A stretch of DNA of 39,017 nucleotides from Pseudomonadota bacterium (GCA_021804355.1 JAJZHP010000010.1:1-39017); one strand, 5' to 3'. Counted from the first letter of the stretch, positions 16,164 to 26,452 are shown. Notes: generated by a model not told the origin, from the sequence alone. A program made the numbers and translations.

Positions 16164-18455
16164 ATGTCCTTGCAGGGTCGATGGCTGAATTTCTTCCTGC
16201 TTGCCGTAGCCTCACTGACGCTCGTGTTGGGCTTGCTACTGGCTGCCAGTGGGCAAAAGGTTCTTGCTGGTTATCTTTGGCTGCTGGGTGCCATGCCGGT
16301 CATGGTGGCTTTACTGGCAGGCATGATCAGAGCTCTGGCGCGAGGTGAGGGTGGGCTGGATCTTCTGGCTGCTCTCGCTATGGGCGGCGCTGCTGTGCTG
16401 GGGGAGTCACTGACCACCGAAGTGATTGCGCTGATGCTGGCCAGCGGAAGAGTACTGGAGAATTTCGCTGAAGGCCGTGCGCAACGCGAAATGACAGCCC
16501 TGCTGCAACGGGTGCCAGCCTCGGCTTATCGTTATGAAAGCGGACAGCTGGTTCAGGTGCCTCTGGAGGCTGTGCGTAGGGGTGATCGTCTGGCTGTGCG
16601 CGGTGGTGAAGTCCTGCCGGTAGACGGTACCCTGCTGGGTGGCGCTGAACTGGATGAATCGCCCCTTACCGGCGAATCCCTGCCTGTGCACCATGAGGTT
16701 GGTCAGAGGGTGCGTAGTGGATCGATCAATGCGGGCGCGGCCTTTGATCTGCTGGCGACCACCACGGCCTCGGCCAGTACGCTGGCGGGTATCGTGCGCC
16801 TGGTTCAGTCGGCTCAGGGCAGCCGGGCTCCAGCGGCGCGGCTGGCAGATCGTTATGCCTTATTATTTGTGCCCTTGGCATTGGGAATGGCGGGTCTGGC
16901 TTGGTTGCTGTCGGGTCAGGTTCTGCGTGCTCTTGCTGTGCTGGTGGTGGCCACACCATGTCCGCTGCTACTGGCGGTTCCTGTGGCTATTGTTAGTGGC
17001 ATGTCTTGCTGTGCCCGGCGAGGAATACTCATCAAAAGTGGCGGTGCTCTGGAAAACCTCGCGCGAGCGCAAATCATATACTTTGACAAAACAGGGACCT
17101 TGACCGGAGGTCGGGCCCGGCTCGTCAGTACCGAAGTTGCTCCCAACACCTTAGCATCGCGTGTGCTGCAATTGGCAGCATCCCTCGATCAGGCTTCCAA
17201 CCATGTGATGGCTGAAGCCATCGTGCTCGCGGCTAGGGAAAGTGGCTTGAGTTTAAGTTTGCCTGGCAAACTTGAGGAGCGACCTGGCGCTGGCATCAGC
17301 GGTAGGGTCGAGGGACAGCAGGTGCTGGTGGGAACCTATGATTATGTTGCTGAGCATATCACCATGCCTGACTGGGCTATGCGACTTTTGCCGCGCTTGG
17401 GTCAGGATGGCAGCTCGGCAGTCTTTGTCGCTGCTGAGGGGGCCTTGATAGGGGTCTTGTTGCTAGCTGATGAAATCAGGCTAGAAACACCACGTGCTCT
17501 ACGCCAGTTGCATGCTGCTGGTATTCAGCGTACGGTCATGTTGACCGGTGATCGCGCTGATGTAGCTGAAGCTATCGGTTCAGTATTGGGCGTACAGGAG
17601 GTTCTGGCGGGTCAGACACCGGCAGGTAAACTTGCCGCCATGGCTGCTGCCAAGACCGAAGGTGTAACGGTCATGGTAGGTGATGGGGTCAACGATGCAC
17701 CGGCGTTGGCCAGCGCCGATGTGGGCGTAGCCATGGGTGCACGGGGTGCAGCGGCAGCGGCAGAGGCTGCCGATGTGGTGCTTTTGGTAGACCGTCTGGA
17801 TCGGCTGGCCGAGGCTATCAGTATTGCCCGTCATACCCGCCGTATAGCTATTCAGAGCGTCATGCTGGGTATGGGTTTGTCGCTACTGGCTATGCTGGTA
17901 GCTGCTCTGGGCTGGTTGCCACCGCTGACTGGAGCTATTCTGCAGGAACTTATCGACTTATTAGCCATCCTGAATGCACTGCGCGCGCTACGTTGGCCTG
18001 GTATGCGCCATGGCCCGGTGCTGTCCGCTGCCGCCATGCTGACACTCAAAGAGCAACATAAGGCGCTGATGCCTTTGCTGGATGCTCTGAGTCAATTGGC
18101 TGATCATGTCAGCCTACTGCCAGGTCCGGATCTCGTTAAGGCCTTGCAGCGTCTTAATGAGTCCCTGACTAATCAATTATTACCTCATGAACGTCAGGAT
18201 GATCAAGAACTATACCCTGGACTGGCCAGCATGCTGGGTGGAGATGATCCCATGGCGGCCATGAGCCGCATGCATCGTGAAATATTTCAGCAAGCACGCC
18301 GACTTTCGCAACTAAGCGCTGCTCTTGGGACTGAGGGGCCTGATACTGCTGATTTGATTGAGATTAGGCGTTGCCTGTATAGCCTGGATGCCATTCTTAA
18401 GCTGCATTTTGCCCAGGAAGAAGAAATTTATCACGCACTAGGCGAGGTAATATGA
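16164..18455 (+). CDS. P1B-type metal-transporting ATPase with C-terminal hemerythrin-like domain
   Basis: A 763-residue ATP-driven metal pump of the inner membrane. Landmarks in order are membrane helices from residue 10, TGES (169-172, actuator), TPC in the metal-binding helix (264-266), DKTGT (phosphorylated Asp309), GDGVND (506-511) and a last helix with QELIDLLAILNALR. The nucleotide-domain motif usually written SxHP reads SNHV (345-348), lacking the proline. There is no N-terminal metal-binding domain. From about residue 627 a hemerythrin-like domain follows, with His632, His675, His704, His748 and the acidic residues Asp679, Glu752 and Glu753 in an HHE-type arrangement. TPC plus a hemerythrin tail defines the P1B-5 class, for which iron and nickel transport has been reported. 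Iron/nickel export is therefore the best guess; oxygen- or iron-sensing by the tail is inference. Confidence 0.92.
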   Translation: MSLQGRWLNFFLLAVASLTLVLGLLLAASGQKVLAGYLWLLGAMPVMVALLAGMIRALARGEGGLDLLAALAMGGAAVLGESLTTEVIALMLASGRVLENFAEGRAQREMTALLQRVPASAYRYESGQLVQVPLEAVRRGDRLAVRGGEVLPVDGTLLGGAELDESPLTGESLPVHHEVGQRVRSGSINAGAAFDLLATTTASASTLAGIVRLVQSAQGSRAPAARLADRYALLFVPLALGMAGLAWLLSGQVLRALAVLVVATPCPLLLAVPVAIVSGMSCCARRGILIKSGGALENLARAQIIYFDKTGTLTGGRARLVSTEVAPNTLASRVLQLAASLDQASNHVMAEAIVLAARESGLSLSLPGKLEERPGAGISGRVEGQQVLVGTYDYVAEHITMPDWAMRLLPRLGQDGSSAVFVAAEGALIGVLLLADEIRLETPRALRQLHAAGIQRTVMLTGDRADVAEAIGSVLGVQEVLAGQTPAGKLAAMAAAKTEGVTVMVGDGVNDAPALASADVGVAMGARGAAAAAEAADVVLLVDRLDRLAEAISIARHTRRIAIQSVMLGMGLSLLAMLVAALGWLPPLTGAILQELIDLLAILNALRALRWPGMRHGPVLSAAAMLTLKEQHKALMPLLDALSQLADHVSLLPGPDLVKALQRLNESLTNQLLPHERQDDQELYPGLASMLGGDDPMAAMSRMHREIFQQARRLSQLSAALGTEGPDTADLIEIRRCLYSLDAILKLHFAQEEEIYHALGEVI

Positions 18456-18524
18456 GGCTGGTGTGTCAGCAGAGTACAACGGGGAGGATAGGTGCTGAAA
18501 TTTGGTTTGATGACCAAGACCTAA

Positions 18525-18551
18525 AAAAACGGGGCATGGCGCCCCGTTTTT
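18525..18551. terminator. Bidirectional rho-independent terminator between convergent genes
   Basis: AAAAACGGGGC (18525-18535) pairs perfectly with GCCCCGTTTTT (18541-18551) over a 5-base loop. It has A tracts on the left and T tracts on the right, so it can stop transcription in both directions: the ATPase from the left and aceA from the right. Confidence 0.92.
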
Positions 18552-18563
18552 GTCAAGCAATCA

Positions 18564-19898
18564 TCAATGGAACTGTTCTTCTTCCGTGGAGCCGGTCAAA
18601 GCAGTCACTGAGGACTGGCCACCCTGAATCACGGTGGTCATGTCATCAAAATAGCCTGTGCCAACTTCCTGCTGGTGAGCCACGAAGGTATAGCCACGGT
18701 CAGCGGCTGCAAATTCTGCTTCCTGCAAGCGTACATAGGCGGACATGTCTTCACGAGCATAGTCATAGGCAAGCTGGAACATGCCGTACCACATGTTATG
18801 GATACCCGCCAAGGTAATAAACTGGAACTTGTAACCCATGGCCGAGAGCTCACGCTGGAACTTGGCAATGGTTGCGTCATCCAGGTTCTTCTTCCAGTTG
18901 AAAGAAGGCGAGCAATTATAAGCCAGCATCTGATCAGGGAACTTGCTGCGGATAGCTTCAGCAAATTTCTTGGCTTCTGCCAGATCGGGTTTTGCAGTTT
19001 CACACCAGAGCAGATCGGAATGGGGGGCATAAGCCAAGCCACGGCTGATAGCCTGATCAATGCCAGCACGGGTACGATAAAAGCCTTCAGCGGTACGTTC
19101 GCCAACAACGAAGGGTTTGTCGTTTTCATCAAAATCTGAAGTCAGCAAGTCAGCTGCATTGGCATCGGTACGAGCCAAAACAATGGTGGGGACATCAGCA
19201 ACATCAGATGCCAAACGAGCAGCAGCCAGCTTCTGAACAGCTTCCTGGGTTGGAACCAGCACTTTACCGCCCATGTGGCCACACTTTTTAACGGAAGCCA
19301 GCTGATCTTCAAAATGTACGCCAGCAGCACCAGCAGCAATCATGGCTTTCATCAGCTCATAAGCATTGAGCACGCCACCAAATCCGGCTTCGGCATCAGC
19401 CACGATCGGCAGGAAGTAGTCTACATAGCCTTTGTCGCCAGCTTTAATGCCTTTTTGCCATTGAATCTGGTCAGCACGGCGGAAGGCATTATTGATGCGT
19501 TCAACCACAGCAGGAACCGAGTTAACAGGGTAGAGGGACTGGTCGGGATACATGGTCATGCCGCTATTATTATCAGCAGCCACCTGCCAGCCAGACAAGT
19601 AAATACCCTGAACACCAGCCTTGGCTTGTTGCACAGCCTGGCCGCCCGTTAAAGCGCCCATGCAGTTGACAAAATCTTTCTCGGGGCGGAAGCTGGGCTT
19701 GGCGCCTTGAGTAATCAGCTGCCACAGTTTTTCTGCACCGCGACGAGCTATGGTGTTTTCGACTTTGAGTGATCCACGCAGACGTACGACGTCTTCTGCT
19801 GTGTAAGTGCGGGTTATGCCTTTCCAGCGTGGATTTTCTGCCCAGTCTTTTTTGATGCGGGCAATTTCTTCGTCGCGGTTGTAATCACCGATAGCCAT
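18564..19898 (-). CDS. aceA: Isocitrate lyase
   Basis: Splits isocitrate into glyoxylate and succinate, the first step of the glyoxylate shunt, which allows growth on acetate, fatty acids or other C2-yielding substrates. The 444-residue protein has the catalytic KKCGH motif (Cys206), the WQVAADNN segment near residue 104 and the metal-binding DAEAGFGG stretch near 168. The size matches the E. coli-type enzyme (about 434), not the longer 530-residue form. AGGAG lies upstream of the ATG at normal distance. It is divergent from the LysR-type gene, which probably regulates it. The other shunt enzyme, glcB, is just beyond. Confidence 0.97.
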   Translation of the reverse strand: MAIGDYNRDEEIARIKKDWAENPRWKGITRTYTAEDVVRLRGSLKVENTIARRGAEKLWQLITQGAKPSFRPEKDFVNCMGALTGGQAVQQAKAGVQGIYLSGWQVAADNNSGMTMYPDQSLYPVNSVPAVVERINNAFRRADQIQWQKGIKAGDKGYVDYFLPIVADAEAGFGGVLNAYELMKAMIAAGAAGVHFEDQLASVKKCGHMGGKVLVPTQEAVQKLAAARLASDVADVPTIVLARTDANAADLLTSDFDENDKPFVVGERTAEGFYRTRAGIDQAISRGLAYAPHSDLLWCETAKPDLAEAKKFAEAIRSKFPDQMLAYNCSPSFNWKKNLDDATIAKFQRELSAMGYKFQFITLAGIHNMWYGMFQLAYDYAREDMSAYVRLQEAEFAAADRGYTFVAHQQEVGTGYFDDMTTVIQGGQSSVTALTGSTEEEQFH

Positions 19899-19944
19899 GC
19901 TTCATCTCCTGCTCAATGCTTCAATGGGGGAATAACACGACGCT

Positions 19945-19989
19945 ATGATAGGAGTTGTGGCATAATTTATCCAATTTATAGTTATTATG
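19945..19989. promoter_or_regulatory. Overlapping divergent promoters of aceA and the LysR gene
   Basis: Minus strand (aceA): TTGGAT (19974-19969) and TATCAT (19950-19945) with an 18-base spacer. Plus strand (LysR gene): TTGTGG (19955-19960) and TATAGT (19977-19982) with a 16-base spacer. An inverted repeat CATAAT (19961-19966) and ATTATG (19984-19989) spans both, a plausible LysR-type binding site. This back-to-back layout is typical of LysR regulators and the gene they control. The elements are weak matches in an A/T-rich region. Confidence 0.5.
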
Positions 19990-20004
19990 TGTGCTATTCA
20001 CGCT

Positions 20005-20964
20005 ATGAATATAGACAGGGTTGATCTCAATTTGCTGGTGTATTTAGATGTGCTCTTGCAAGAGAGGAATGTGACGCGAGCGGCTGAGCAGCTGGGCATC
20101 ACACAGCCTGCGATGTCTAATGGACTCAAGAGGTTACGTGAGCTATTTAATGATCCTTTGCTGATACGGTCGCGCTCCGGCATGACTCCCACGGAACGTG
20201 CTTTGGGTCTTGCACCGCAGGTACATGCCTTATTGGCGGACATGGCCAGAGTGCTTGAGCCTCAGCAAGATTTTAGACCTTTCAGCAGCCATCGGGTATT
20301 TCGCATCATGGCTTCCGATTATGCAGAGGCGACGCTGATACCTTATCTGGTCAAAGCTATGCGCTCTGAGGCGCCTGGGGTCGTGTTGGATTTTTTGACG
20401 CCTTCGGATGTCTCAGCCCAAGACCTCGAGCAAGGCAAGGTAGATTTGGCTATCAACCGATTTGTCGACTTGCCACAGTCTTTTCATCAAATTACCGTCT
20501 GGAAAGACACCTTTTCCTGTCTTTTGCATCGCGATGCCACGTTTGCCAACCGACTTAGCCTTAAAAACTATCTTGCAGCCAATCATATCTGGGTAAGCAA
20601 AACGGGCATGGGCTTGGGTTTTGGTATGGATCCGGATAAGTCAGGCGGGTTGGGTTGGATCGACCAGGCTTTAGAGCGTTTAGGTCAAAAGCGAAAAATT
20701 GCTATCTTTACACGGCATTATCAAATGCCTGCCTTACTGGCTCTGAATAAGGATTTAATAGCCACGTTACCTACGCGTGTTGCCAGACTGCAAGCTGAAA
20801 ACCCCTTGCTGGTGATCAAGCCTCCTCCTTTTTTTATACCTGAATTTGATTTAAAGATGGCATGGAGTCCACAATTGCATGCCAATTCAGCGCACCGCTG
20901 GCTAAGGCAGTTGATTTTATTTGTAGCGCGTACGATTTTGCGCGATGAACCCCAAGAGAACTGA
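20005..20964 (+). CDS. LysR-family transcriptional regulator
   Basis: A 319-residue DNA-binding regulator. The N-terminal winged helix-turn-helix is clear (VDLNLLVYLDVLLQERNVTRAAEQLGITQPAMSNGLKRLR, here quoted only as its well-known pattern of DLNLL, TRAAEQLG and QPAMSN). A LysR substrate-binding domain follows from about residue 90. The start at 20005 is preferred over the ATG at 19987 because DLNLL normally begins within about eight residues of the start and because the predicted promoter would initiate near 19989. Neither has a Shine-Dalgarno. It lies between aceA (divergent) and glcB (downstream, same strand), so it probably controls the glyoxylate shunt. The effector is unknown. Confidence 0.92.
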   Translation: MNIDRVDLNLLVYLDVLLQERNVTRAAEQLGITQPAMSNGLKRLRELFNDPLLIRSRSGMTPTERALGLAPQVHALLADMARVLEPQQDFRPFSSHRVFRIMASDYAEATLIPYLVKAMRSEAPGVVLDFLTPSDVSAQDLEQGKVDLAINRFVDLPQSFHQITVWKDTFSCLLHRDATFANRLSLKNYLAANHIWVSKTGMGLGFGMDPDKSGGLGWIDQALERLGQKRKIAIFTRHYQMPALLALNKDLIATLPTRVARLQAENPLLVIKPPPFFIPEFDLKMAWSPQLHANSAHRWLRQLILFVARTILRDEPQEN

Positions 20965-21038
20965 TTCCATATTTATTCCACAGGCCAAGTCCTTTTAGCT
21001 AGACTATGGGCCTGCTGATCTGAAGAGGCTGTTGTGAC

Positions 21039-23198
21039 ATGACTGAGCGTATCCATGTGGGAAATTTGCAGGTAGCTACGACCTTGCATGATTTGATTGT
21101 GCATGAAGTGTTACCAGGCACCGGTATTCAACCTGAAGCATTCTTCCAAGAATTCGAGGCCATTCTGGCTGACCTGGCGCCCAAAAACCGCGCCTTACTT
21201 CAGCGTCGTGATGAACTGCAGGCTTCTATAGATGCCTGGCATCGGCAGCATAAGGAATTTACGCTGGAGGAATATAAAAACTTTCTTAAGAGTATTGGTT
21301 ATCTTGTTGATGAAGGTGAAGATTTTTCAGTTGATCCTGACCATGTTGATGTTGAGATAAGTACGGTAGCAGGTCCTCAACTGGTCGTTCCTGTCAAGAA
21401 TGCTCGTTACGCCTTAAATGCTGCCAATGCTCGTTGGGGATCACTTTACGATGCACTTTATGGTACTGATGTGATTCCTGAAGAGGGTGGTGCCGAGAAA
21501 GGTAAGACCTATAACCCAGTACGTGGCCAGAAAGTCATTGCCTATGCCAGGGCTTTCTTAGATGAAGTGGTACCGTTATCCGAAGGTAGTCATGTACAGG
21601 CCACGCTGTACTGGATAGAGGGTCAGCAATTACGTGTCCGCCTAGGTGATCGTGACGTAGGCTTGCGTAGCCCTGATGCTTGGGTTGGGTTTTTAGGAAC
21701 GCGTGAAAATCCAAGCAGTATTTTGTTGAAAAACAATAATTTACACATTGAAATTCAAGTTGATTCTCTGCATCAGGTGGGCCGTACTGATCTGGCGCAT
21801 GTCAAGGATTTGTACATAGAGTCAGCCATTACTACGATCCAGGATTGTGAAGATTCGGTTGCCGCTGTCGATGGTGAAGATAAAACCGAGGTATATCGCA
21901 ACTGGTTGGGTTTGATGAAAGGCACACTGGAAGACAGTTTTGAGAAGGGTGGCCGTAGGGTGACCCGTCGCATGAATGCGGACCGTGAATTTCTGAGTCC
22001 GGATGGGCGACCTTTAGTGCTGCATGGCCGTTCACTGCTGTTAGTTCGTAATGTGGGTCATTTAATGACCAATCCAGCAGTCTTATTCCACGGTGCGGAG
22101 ATACCCGAGGGTATCATGGATGCCATGGTAACGGTGGCGATCGCCTTACATGATCTGCAGGGACATACGCAGCGTCGCAATACTCGCCAGGGTTCAATTT
22201 ACATCGTCAAGCCCAAGATGCATGGTCCCGATGAAGTAGCCTTTGCCGATGAACTGTTCAGTCGTGTGGAAAAGGCACTGGGACTGGCTCCTTACACCAT
22301 CAAAATGGGCATTATGGATGAGGAACGCCGCACAACCGTTAACCTTAAAGCCTGCATACGACAAGCTCGCCATCGTGTCATGTTCATCAATACGGGATTT
22401 CTCGATCGTACCGGTGATGAAATCCATACCTCTATGGAAGCCGGACCCATGGTGCGTAAAGAGCAAATGCGCCAGCAAAAATGGATTTCAGCTTATGAGA
22501 ACTGGAATGTCGATATAGGATTGGCCTGTGGTCTGGAAGGCAAGGCCCAGATAGGGAAGGGTATGTGGGCCAAGCCAGACCTGATGAGAGAAATGGTGGA
22601 AAGCAAAATTGCCCATCCATTAGCTGGCGCCAATACAGCCTGGGTGCCTTCACCCACGGGAGCCACCTTACATGCCCTGCATTACCATAAGGTCTTGGTA
22701 CAGACTCGTCAGCAGGAACTGCGTCATCGTCCACGGGCATCCCTGGATGATATTTTGACCATTCCCGTGGTACGCCAACCCTCATGGACGCCAGAAGAGA
22801 TTCGTCAGGAACTGGATAATAACTGCCAGGGTATTCTGGGTTATGTCGTACGCTGGATTGATCAAGGGGTGGGGTGTTCCAAGGTGCCTGATATTCATGA
22901 TGTAGGCCTGATGGAAGATAGGGCTACCTTGCGTATCTCCAGCCAGCACGTGGCTAACTGGCTGCATCATGGTATTTGCACCGAAGCACAGGTGGATCAG
23001 TCCCTGCAACGTATGGCGGCTGTCGTAGATCAGCAGAATGCGCATGATCCCTTGTACCGTCCTATGGCTCCCAACTTTGCTGAAAGTATAGCCTTTCAGG
23101 CATCACGCGAGCTGATCATGGCTGGTCGTGCTCAGCCCAATGGTTATACAGAACCTATCCTGCACCGTCGTCGTCGCGAAGCAAAAGCTGCCCGGTAA
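21039..23198 (+). CDS. glcB: Malate synthase G
   Basis: Condenses glyoxylate with acetyl-CoA to give malate, the second glyoxylate shunt step. The 719-residue length and single-chain architecture are those of isoform G, not the shorter isoform A. Landmarks are the N-terminal [28 protein letters not shown] near residue 267, the [10 protein letters not shown] segment and [10 protein letters not shown] short AGAGG precedes the ATG by 11 bases. The 74-base gap after the LysR gene holds CAGGCC (20981-20986) and GGCCTG (21009-21014) as an inverted repeat, which may be an operator. Isocitrate lyase is across the regulator, so the two enzymes of the shunt flank their likely regulator. Confidence 0.97.
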   Translation: MTERIHVGNLQVATTLHDLIVHEVLPGTGIQPEAFFQEFEAILADLAPKNRALLQRRDELQASIDAWHRQHKEFTLEEYKNFLKSIGYLVDEGEDFSVDPDHVDVEISTVAGPQLVVPVKNARYALNAANARWGSLYDALYGTDVIPEEGGAEKGKTYNPVRGQKVIAYARAFLDEVVPLSEGSHVQATLYWIEGQQLRVRLGDRDVGLRSPDAWVGFLGTRENPSSILLKNNNLHIEIQVDSLHQVGRTDLAHVKDLYIESAITTIQDCEDSVAAVDGEDKTEVYRNWLGLMKGTLEDSFEKGGRRVTRRMNADREFLSPDGRPLVLHGRSLLLVRNVGHLMTNPAVLFHGAEIPEGIMDAMVTVAIALHDLQGHTQRRNTRQGSIYIVKPKMHGPDEVAFADELFSRVEKALGLAPYTIKMGIMDEERRTTVNLKACIRQARHRVMFINTGFLDRTGDEIHTSMEAGPMVRKEQMRQQKWISAYENWNVDIGLACGLEGKAQIGKGMWAKPDLMREMVESKIAHPLAGANTAWVPSPTGATLHALHYHKVLVQTRQQELRHRPRASLDDILTIPVVRQPSWTPEEIRQELDNNCQGILGYVVRWIDQGVGCSKVPDIHDVGLMEDRATLRISSQHVANWLHHGICTEAQVDQSLQRMAAVVDQQNAHDPLYRPMAPNFAESIAFQASRELIMAGRAQPNGYTEPILHRRRREAKAAR

Positions 23199-23228
23199 GG
23201 GCAGCACCGCGTGATTGCCAGGTTCAAT

Positions 23229-23266
23229 CCGCCTATGGTAGCTTGCCTAGCTGCCATAGATGGCGG
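23229..23266 (+). terminator. Long imperfect hairpin after glcB, possible terminator
   Basis: CCGCCTATGGTAGC (23229-23242) pairs with GCTGCCATAGATGGCGG (23250-23266) over a 7-base loop, with a three-base bulge and one mismatch. It lies 31 bases after the glcB stop. T residues follow only loosely, so termination is likely but not certain. Confidence 0.5.
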
Positions 23267-23332
23267 GTTGGCTTGGCCTTTTCGTGCTCCGGCAAGGCTG
23301 GGTGTCATATTGCTAGCATGAAGCGAGGAGTC

Positions 23333-24931
23333 ATGGAAAGACAGTCAGATTATGTCATTATCGGTGGTGGATCTGCCGGTTGTGTCTTAGCAGCTCGTTT
23401 GACAGAATATGCAAACGTTTCGGTGACCTTGCTTGAGGCGGGGGGGAAGGGAGATGATTGGTTAGTCAATACTCCGGCTGCCGTGGTGGCCATGGTACCC
23501 CGAGCTGTCCATAATTGGGCATTTGAAACCGTACCGCAGCCTGGCCTGGGCGGGCGTTGTGGTTATCAGCCCAGAGGCAAGGTGCTAGGTGGATCTTCAT
23601 CTATCAATGCCATGGTGTATATTCGTGGTCATCGTAGCGACTATGATCTTTGGGCTGCCATGGGTAATCATGGCTGGTCTTATGAGGAAGTCCTACCTTA
23701 TTTTAAGCGCGCTGAAGACAATCAGGACTTTCAGGATAGTTGGCATGGGCAGGGTGGCCCCCTACCTGTAAGCCATTTACGCACGGATAATCCCTTTCAG
23801 CAGCATTACCTGCAGGCTGCAACCGAAGCAGGCTTTCCTATCAACAAGGATTTTAATGGAGCGCAGCAGGAAGGATTAGGTATCTATCAGGTCACGCAGC
23901 GTGAGGGGGAGCGCTGGAGTGCTTACCGAGCCTATCTCAAGCCGCATCTAGCGCGAACCAACTTGTGTATCGAGACGCAAGCCCATGTTGAGCGTATCCT
24001 GCTATTAGGGGGGCGCGCCATAGGTGTTGAGTTTCGGCAGGGTGATCGTGTGCAGCGTGTCATGGCGCGTCGTGAAGTTATACTCTGTGCCGGAGCGCTG
24101 CAATCTCCGCAAATTTTGCTGCTATCCGGGATCGGCGATGCTGAACAATTGCAAAAACATGGGATTGCTGTTAATCACCACCTGCCTAGTGTAGGTAAAA
24201 ATCTGCAGGATCACCCTGATTTTATCTTTGGATTTCAGTCTGAAAGCTCTGATTTGCTAGGCTTGTCCCTACGTGGTGGCTGGCATTTACTGCGTCAGGT
24301 CATGCGCTATCGACGGGAAAGGCGAGGCCTGCTGACCTCTAATTTTGCCGAAGCGGGCGGTTTTTTAAAGACCAGTCCTGAATTGGCTGCACCGGATATA
24401 CAACTGCATTTTGTGGTAGCTTTGGTGGATGATCACGCCCGAACCTTGCATGCAGGTCATGGGTTTTCATGTCATGTTTGTCTGCTGCGACCTAAAAGCG
24501 CAGGTTCAGTCAGCCTTCGTGATGCCAACGCACGGAGCTCACCTCATATTGATCCGAAGTTTCTGGATCATCCGGATGATGTGGATAACATGGTGGCTGG
24601 CTATAAAATGACCCGGCGTTTGATGCAAGCTCCCTCATTGGCAAAATTTATAACGGGAGATCCTTTCACCGCTACGGTACGTACGGACGAGGACATACGT
24701 CATATTTTAAGGCAGCGTGTGGATACCATCTATCATCCCGTCGGCACCTGTCGCATGGGGCTAGATGCTCAAGCTGTTGTGGATACGCATCTAAAAGTAC
24801 ATGGTGTGGCAGGTCTGCGCGTGGTTGATGCTTCGATTATGCCAACTCTGATCGGAGGCAATACACACGCACCTGTCGTGATGATTGCTGAAAAAGCTGT
24901 TGACATGATACGGGCCGATATCCAAGCCTAA
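23333..24931 (+). CDS. GMC-family FAD-dependent alcohol dehydrogenase (AlkJ/BetA-like)
   Basis: Oxidises an alcohol to an aldehyde with FAD. The start at 23333 places the FAD-binding motif VIIGGGSAGCVLAARL right at the N-terminus and follows GAGG by four bases. The frame is open 30 codons further upstream, but that part looks like leader sequence. GGSSSINAMVYIRG and the C-terminal catalytic HPVGTCRMG and GGNTHAPVVMIAE are clear. Length is 532 residues, usual for the choline dehydrogenase / AlkJ group. An aldehyde dehydrogenase follows after 14 bases, which suggests an alcohol-to-acid pair, as AlkJ-AlkH in alkane degradation. Choline is a less likely substrate, since no betaine regulator or transporter is nearby. 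Confidence 0.88.
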   Translation: MERQSDYVIIGGGSAGCVLAARLTEYANVSVTLLEAGGKGDDWLVNTPAAVVAMVPRAVHNWAFETVPQPGLGGRCGYQPRGKVLGGSSSINAMVYIRGHRSDYDLWAAMGNHGWSYEEVLPYFKRAEDNQDFQDSWHGQGGPLPVSHLRTDNPFQQHYLQAATEAGFPINKDFNGAQQEGLGIYQVTQREGERWSAYRAYLKPHLARTNLCIETQAHVERILLLGGRAIGVEFRQGDRVQRVMARREVILCAGALQSPQILLLSGIGDAEQLQKHGIAVNHHLPSVGKNLQDHPDFIFGFQSESSDLLGLSLRGGWHLLRQVMRYRRERRGLLTSNFAEAGGFLKTSPELAAPDIQLHFVVALVDDHARTLHAGHGFSCHVCLLRPKSAGSVSLRDANARSSPHIDPKFLDHPDDVDNMVAGYKMTRRLMQAPSLAKFITGDPFTATVRTDEDIRHILRQRVDTIYHPVGTCRMGLDAQAVVDTHLKVHGVAGLRVVDASIMPTLIGGNTHAPVVMIAEKAVDMIRADIQA

Positions 24932-24945
24932 CGGGGGAATTTACA

Positions 24946-26388
24946 ATGAATACTGTAATAAAAGAAGCTACTTGGTCAGAAGCCGCCGATACCAGTGAGT
25001 TACGTAGAATTTTCGCCGCGCAAGAACCCACGGCTCTGCGTTGGAGAGAATCCACGTATGCTGAGCGCCGAGCTCGTATTGAACGTCTCAAGGCGACCGT
25101 ACTGGCCTACCGTCAGGATATCATTGAAGCAGGGTTTGCTGATTTTGGTAAACCAGCGACTGAAGTTGAACTGACTGAAATCCTGCCCGTTATTGCCGAA
25201 GCTAATGATGCCCTGAGGCGGCTAAAAGGCTGGATGAAACCGCGTAAAGTGTGGCCGTCACGTATGATGGTGGGCACACAGGCCTATATTCAAGTAGAAC
25301 CCAAGGGGCGTGTTCTCATCATTTCCCCCTGGAATTATCCTGTCAACTTGAGTTTGGGGCCACTGGTGTCAGCACTGGCTGCCGGCAATACAGCCATCTT
25401 AAAACCTTCTGAAATGACGCCTCATGCCTCTGCCATATTGCGGCGTATCATTGAAGAGGCATTTGCTGAAAATGAGGTAGCTGTGGTTGAAGGAGCAGCT
25501 CCCATAGCTCAGGCCTTACTGGAACTACCTTTTAATCATATATTTTTTACAGGCTCGCCTGCTGTTGGACGCATAGTGATGGCTGCTGCTGCCAAGCATT
25601 TAGCCAGTGTTACCTTGGAACTGGGTGGCAAATCGCCGACCATTATCGATGAAAGTGCAGATCTTGCTCTGGCTGCACAGACCATACTTTGGGCGAAATA
25701 TACCAATGATGGTCAAACCTGTATCGCTCCTGATCATGTTTATGTGCATGCTTCCTGCAAAGATGCTTTTATCAAGCATTGCTGTGAGGCTCTTGAAAAA
25801 GTCTATGGTCAGGAGTCAGCGCGTATACAAAGCCCCTTTCTGGCCAGAATCGTCAATGAACGCCATACGGAGAGGGTAAAAGCACTGCTGGATGATGCCT
25901 TGAACCGCGGAGCTAAAGTTGTCGCCGGCGGGCAACATGATGTGGCTAAACGTTATATTGCGCCGACCTTGCTGGAAGATATTCCAGCAGATGCACAGAT
26001 TATGCACGAAGAAATTTTTGGTCCCTTGCTACCCATTATCCCTTTCCATCAGTTGGATGAAGTCATTGATCGTATCAATGCCGACCCTAAGCCGCTGGCG
26101 CTTTATATCTGGAGCCGAAATAAGGCCAATATCCAACGCATGATGCATAAGACCAGCTCGGGTGGTGCCTGTATCAATCACTGTGTCGTGCAGTTTTTGC
26201 ATGGCAACTTACCTTTTGGTGGGGTCAATAACTCAGGTCTAGGTAGTGCCCATGGTGAACACGGCTTTTTAGCTTTTTCCCATGAGAGGGCCGTCGTACG
26301 AAATCAGGTGATGCTGGCTAAAATGTTTTTCCCTCCTTACACCAACATGACCCGACGTCTGATCAACCTTTTTATAAAAACCGTATAG
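24946..26388 (+). CDS. Aldehyde dehydrogenase (ALDH3 / coniferyl-aldehyde-dehydrogenase-like)
   Basis: An NAD(P)-dependent enzyme of 480 residues oxidising an aldehyde to an acid. It has ISPWNYPVNL, TGSPAVGR in the nucleotide-binding fold, the catalytic glutamate in ELGGKSP and the catalytic cysteine in NDGQTC. The short N-terminus and the C-terminal FFPPYTNMTRRLINLF segment resemble the fatty-aldehyde/ALDH3 and CalB groups, some of which bind membranes through the C-terminus. GGGGGAA lies before the ATG. It is coupled in position to the GMC dehydrogenase and lies next to the glyoxylate shunt genes. A role in converting medium- or long-chain aldehydes to acids for beta-oxidation is a reasonable inference; the substrate is not shown. 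Confidence 0.9.
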   Translation: MNTVIKEATWSEAADTSELRRIFAAQEPTALRWRESTYAERRARIERLKATVLAYRQDIIEAGFADFGKPATEVELTEILPVIAEANDALRRLKGWMKPRKVWPSRMMVGTQAYIQVEPKGRVLIISPWNYPVNLSLGPLVSALAAGNTAILKPSEMTPHASAILRRIIEEAFAENEVAVVEGAAPIAQALLELPFNHIFFTGSPAVGRIVMAAAAKHLASVTLELGGKSPTIIDESADLALAAQTILWAKYTNDGQTCIAPDHVYVHASCKDAFIKHCCEALEKVYGQESARIQSPFLARIVNERHTERVKALLDDALNRGAKVVAGGQHDVAKRYIAPTLLEDIPADAQIMHEEIFGPLLPIIPFHQLDEVIDRINADPKPLALYIWSRNKANIQRMMHKTSSGGACINHCVVQFLHGNLPFGGVNNSGLGSAHGEHGFLAFSHERAVVRNQVMLAKMFFPPYTNMTRRLINLFIKTV

Positions 26389-26452
26389 GAAGTTTGGCAG
26401 ATAGGGGGCTAAATAACCGTAGAACCAGGATTAACTGATTGATTGTTTAACC

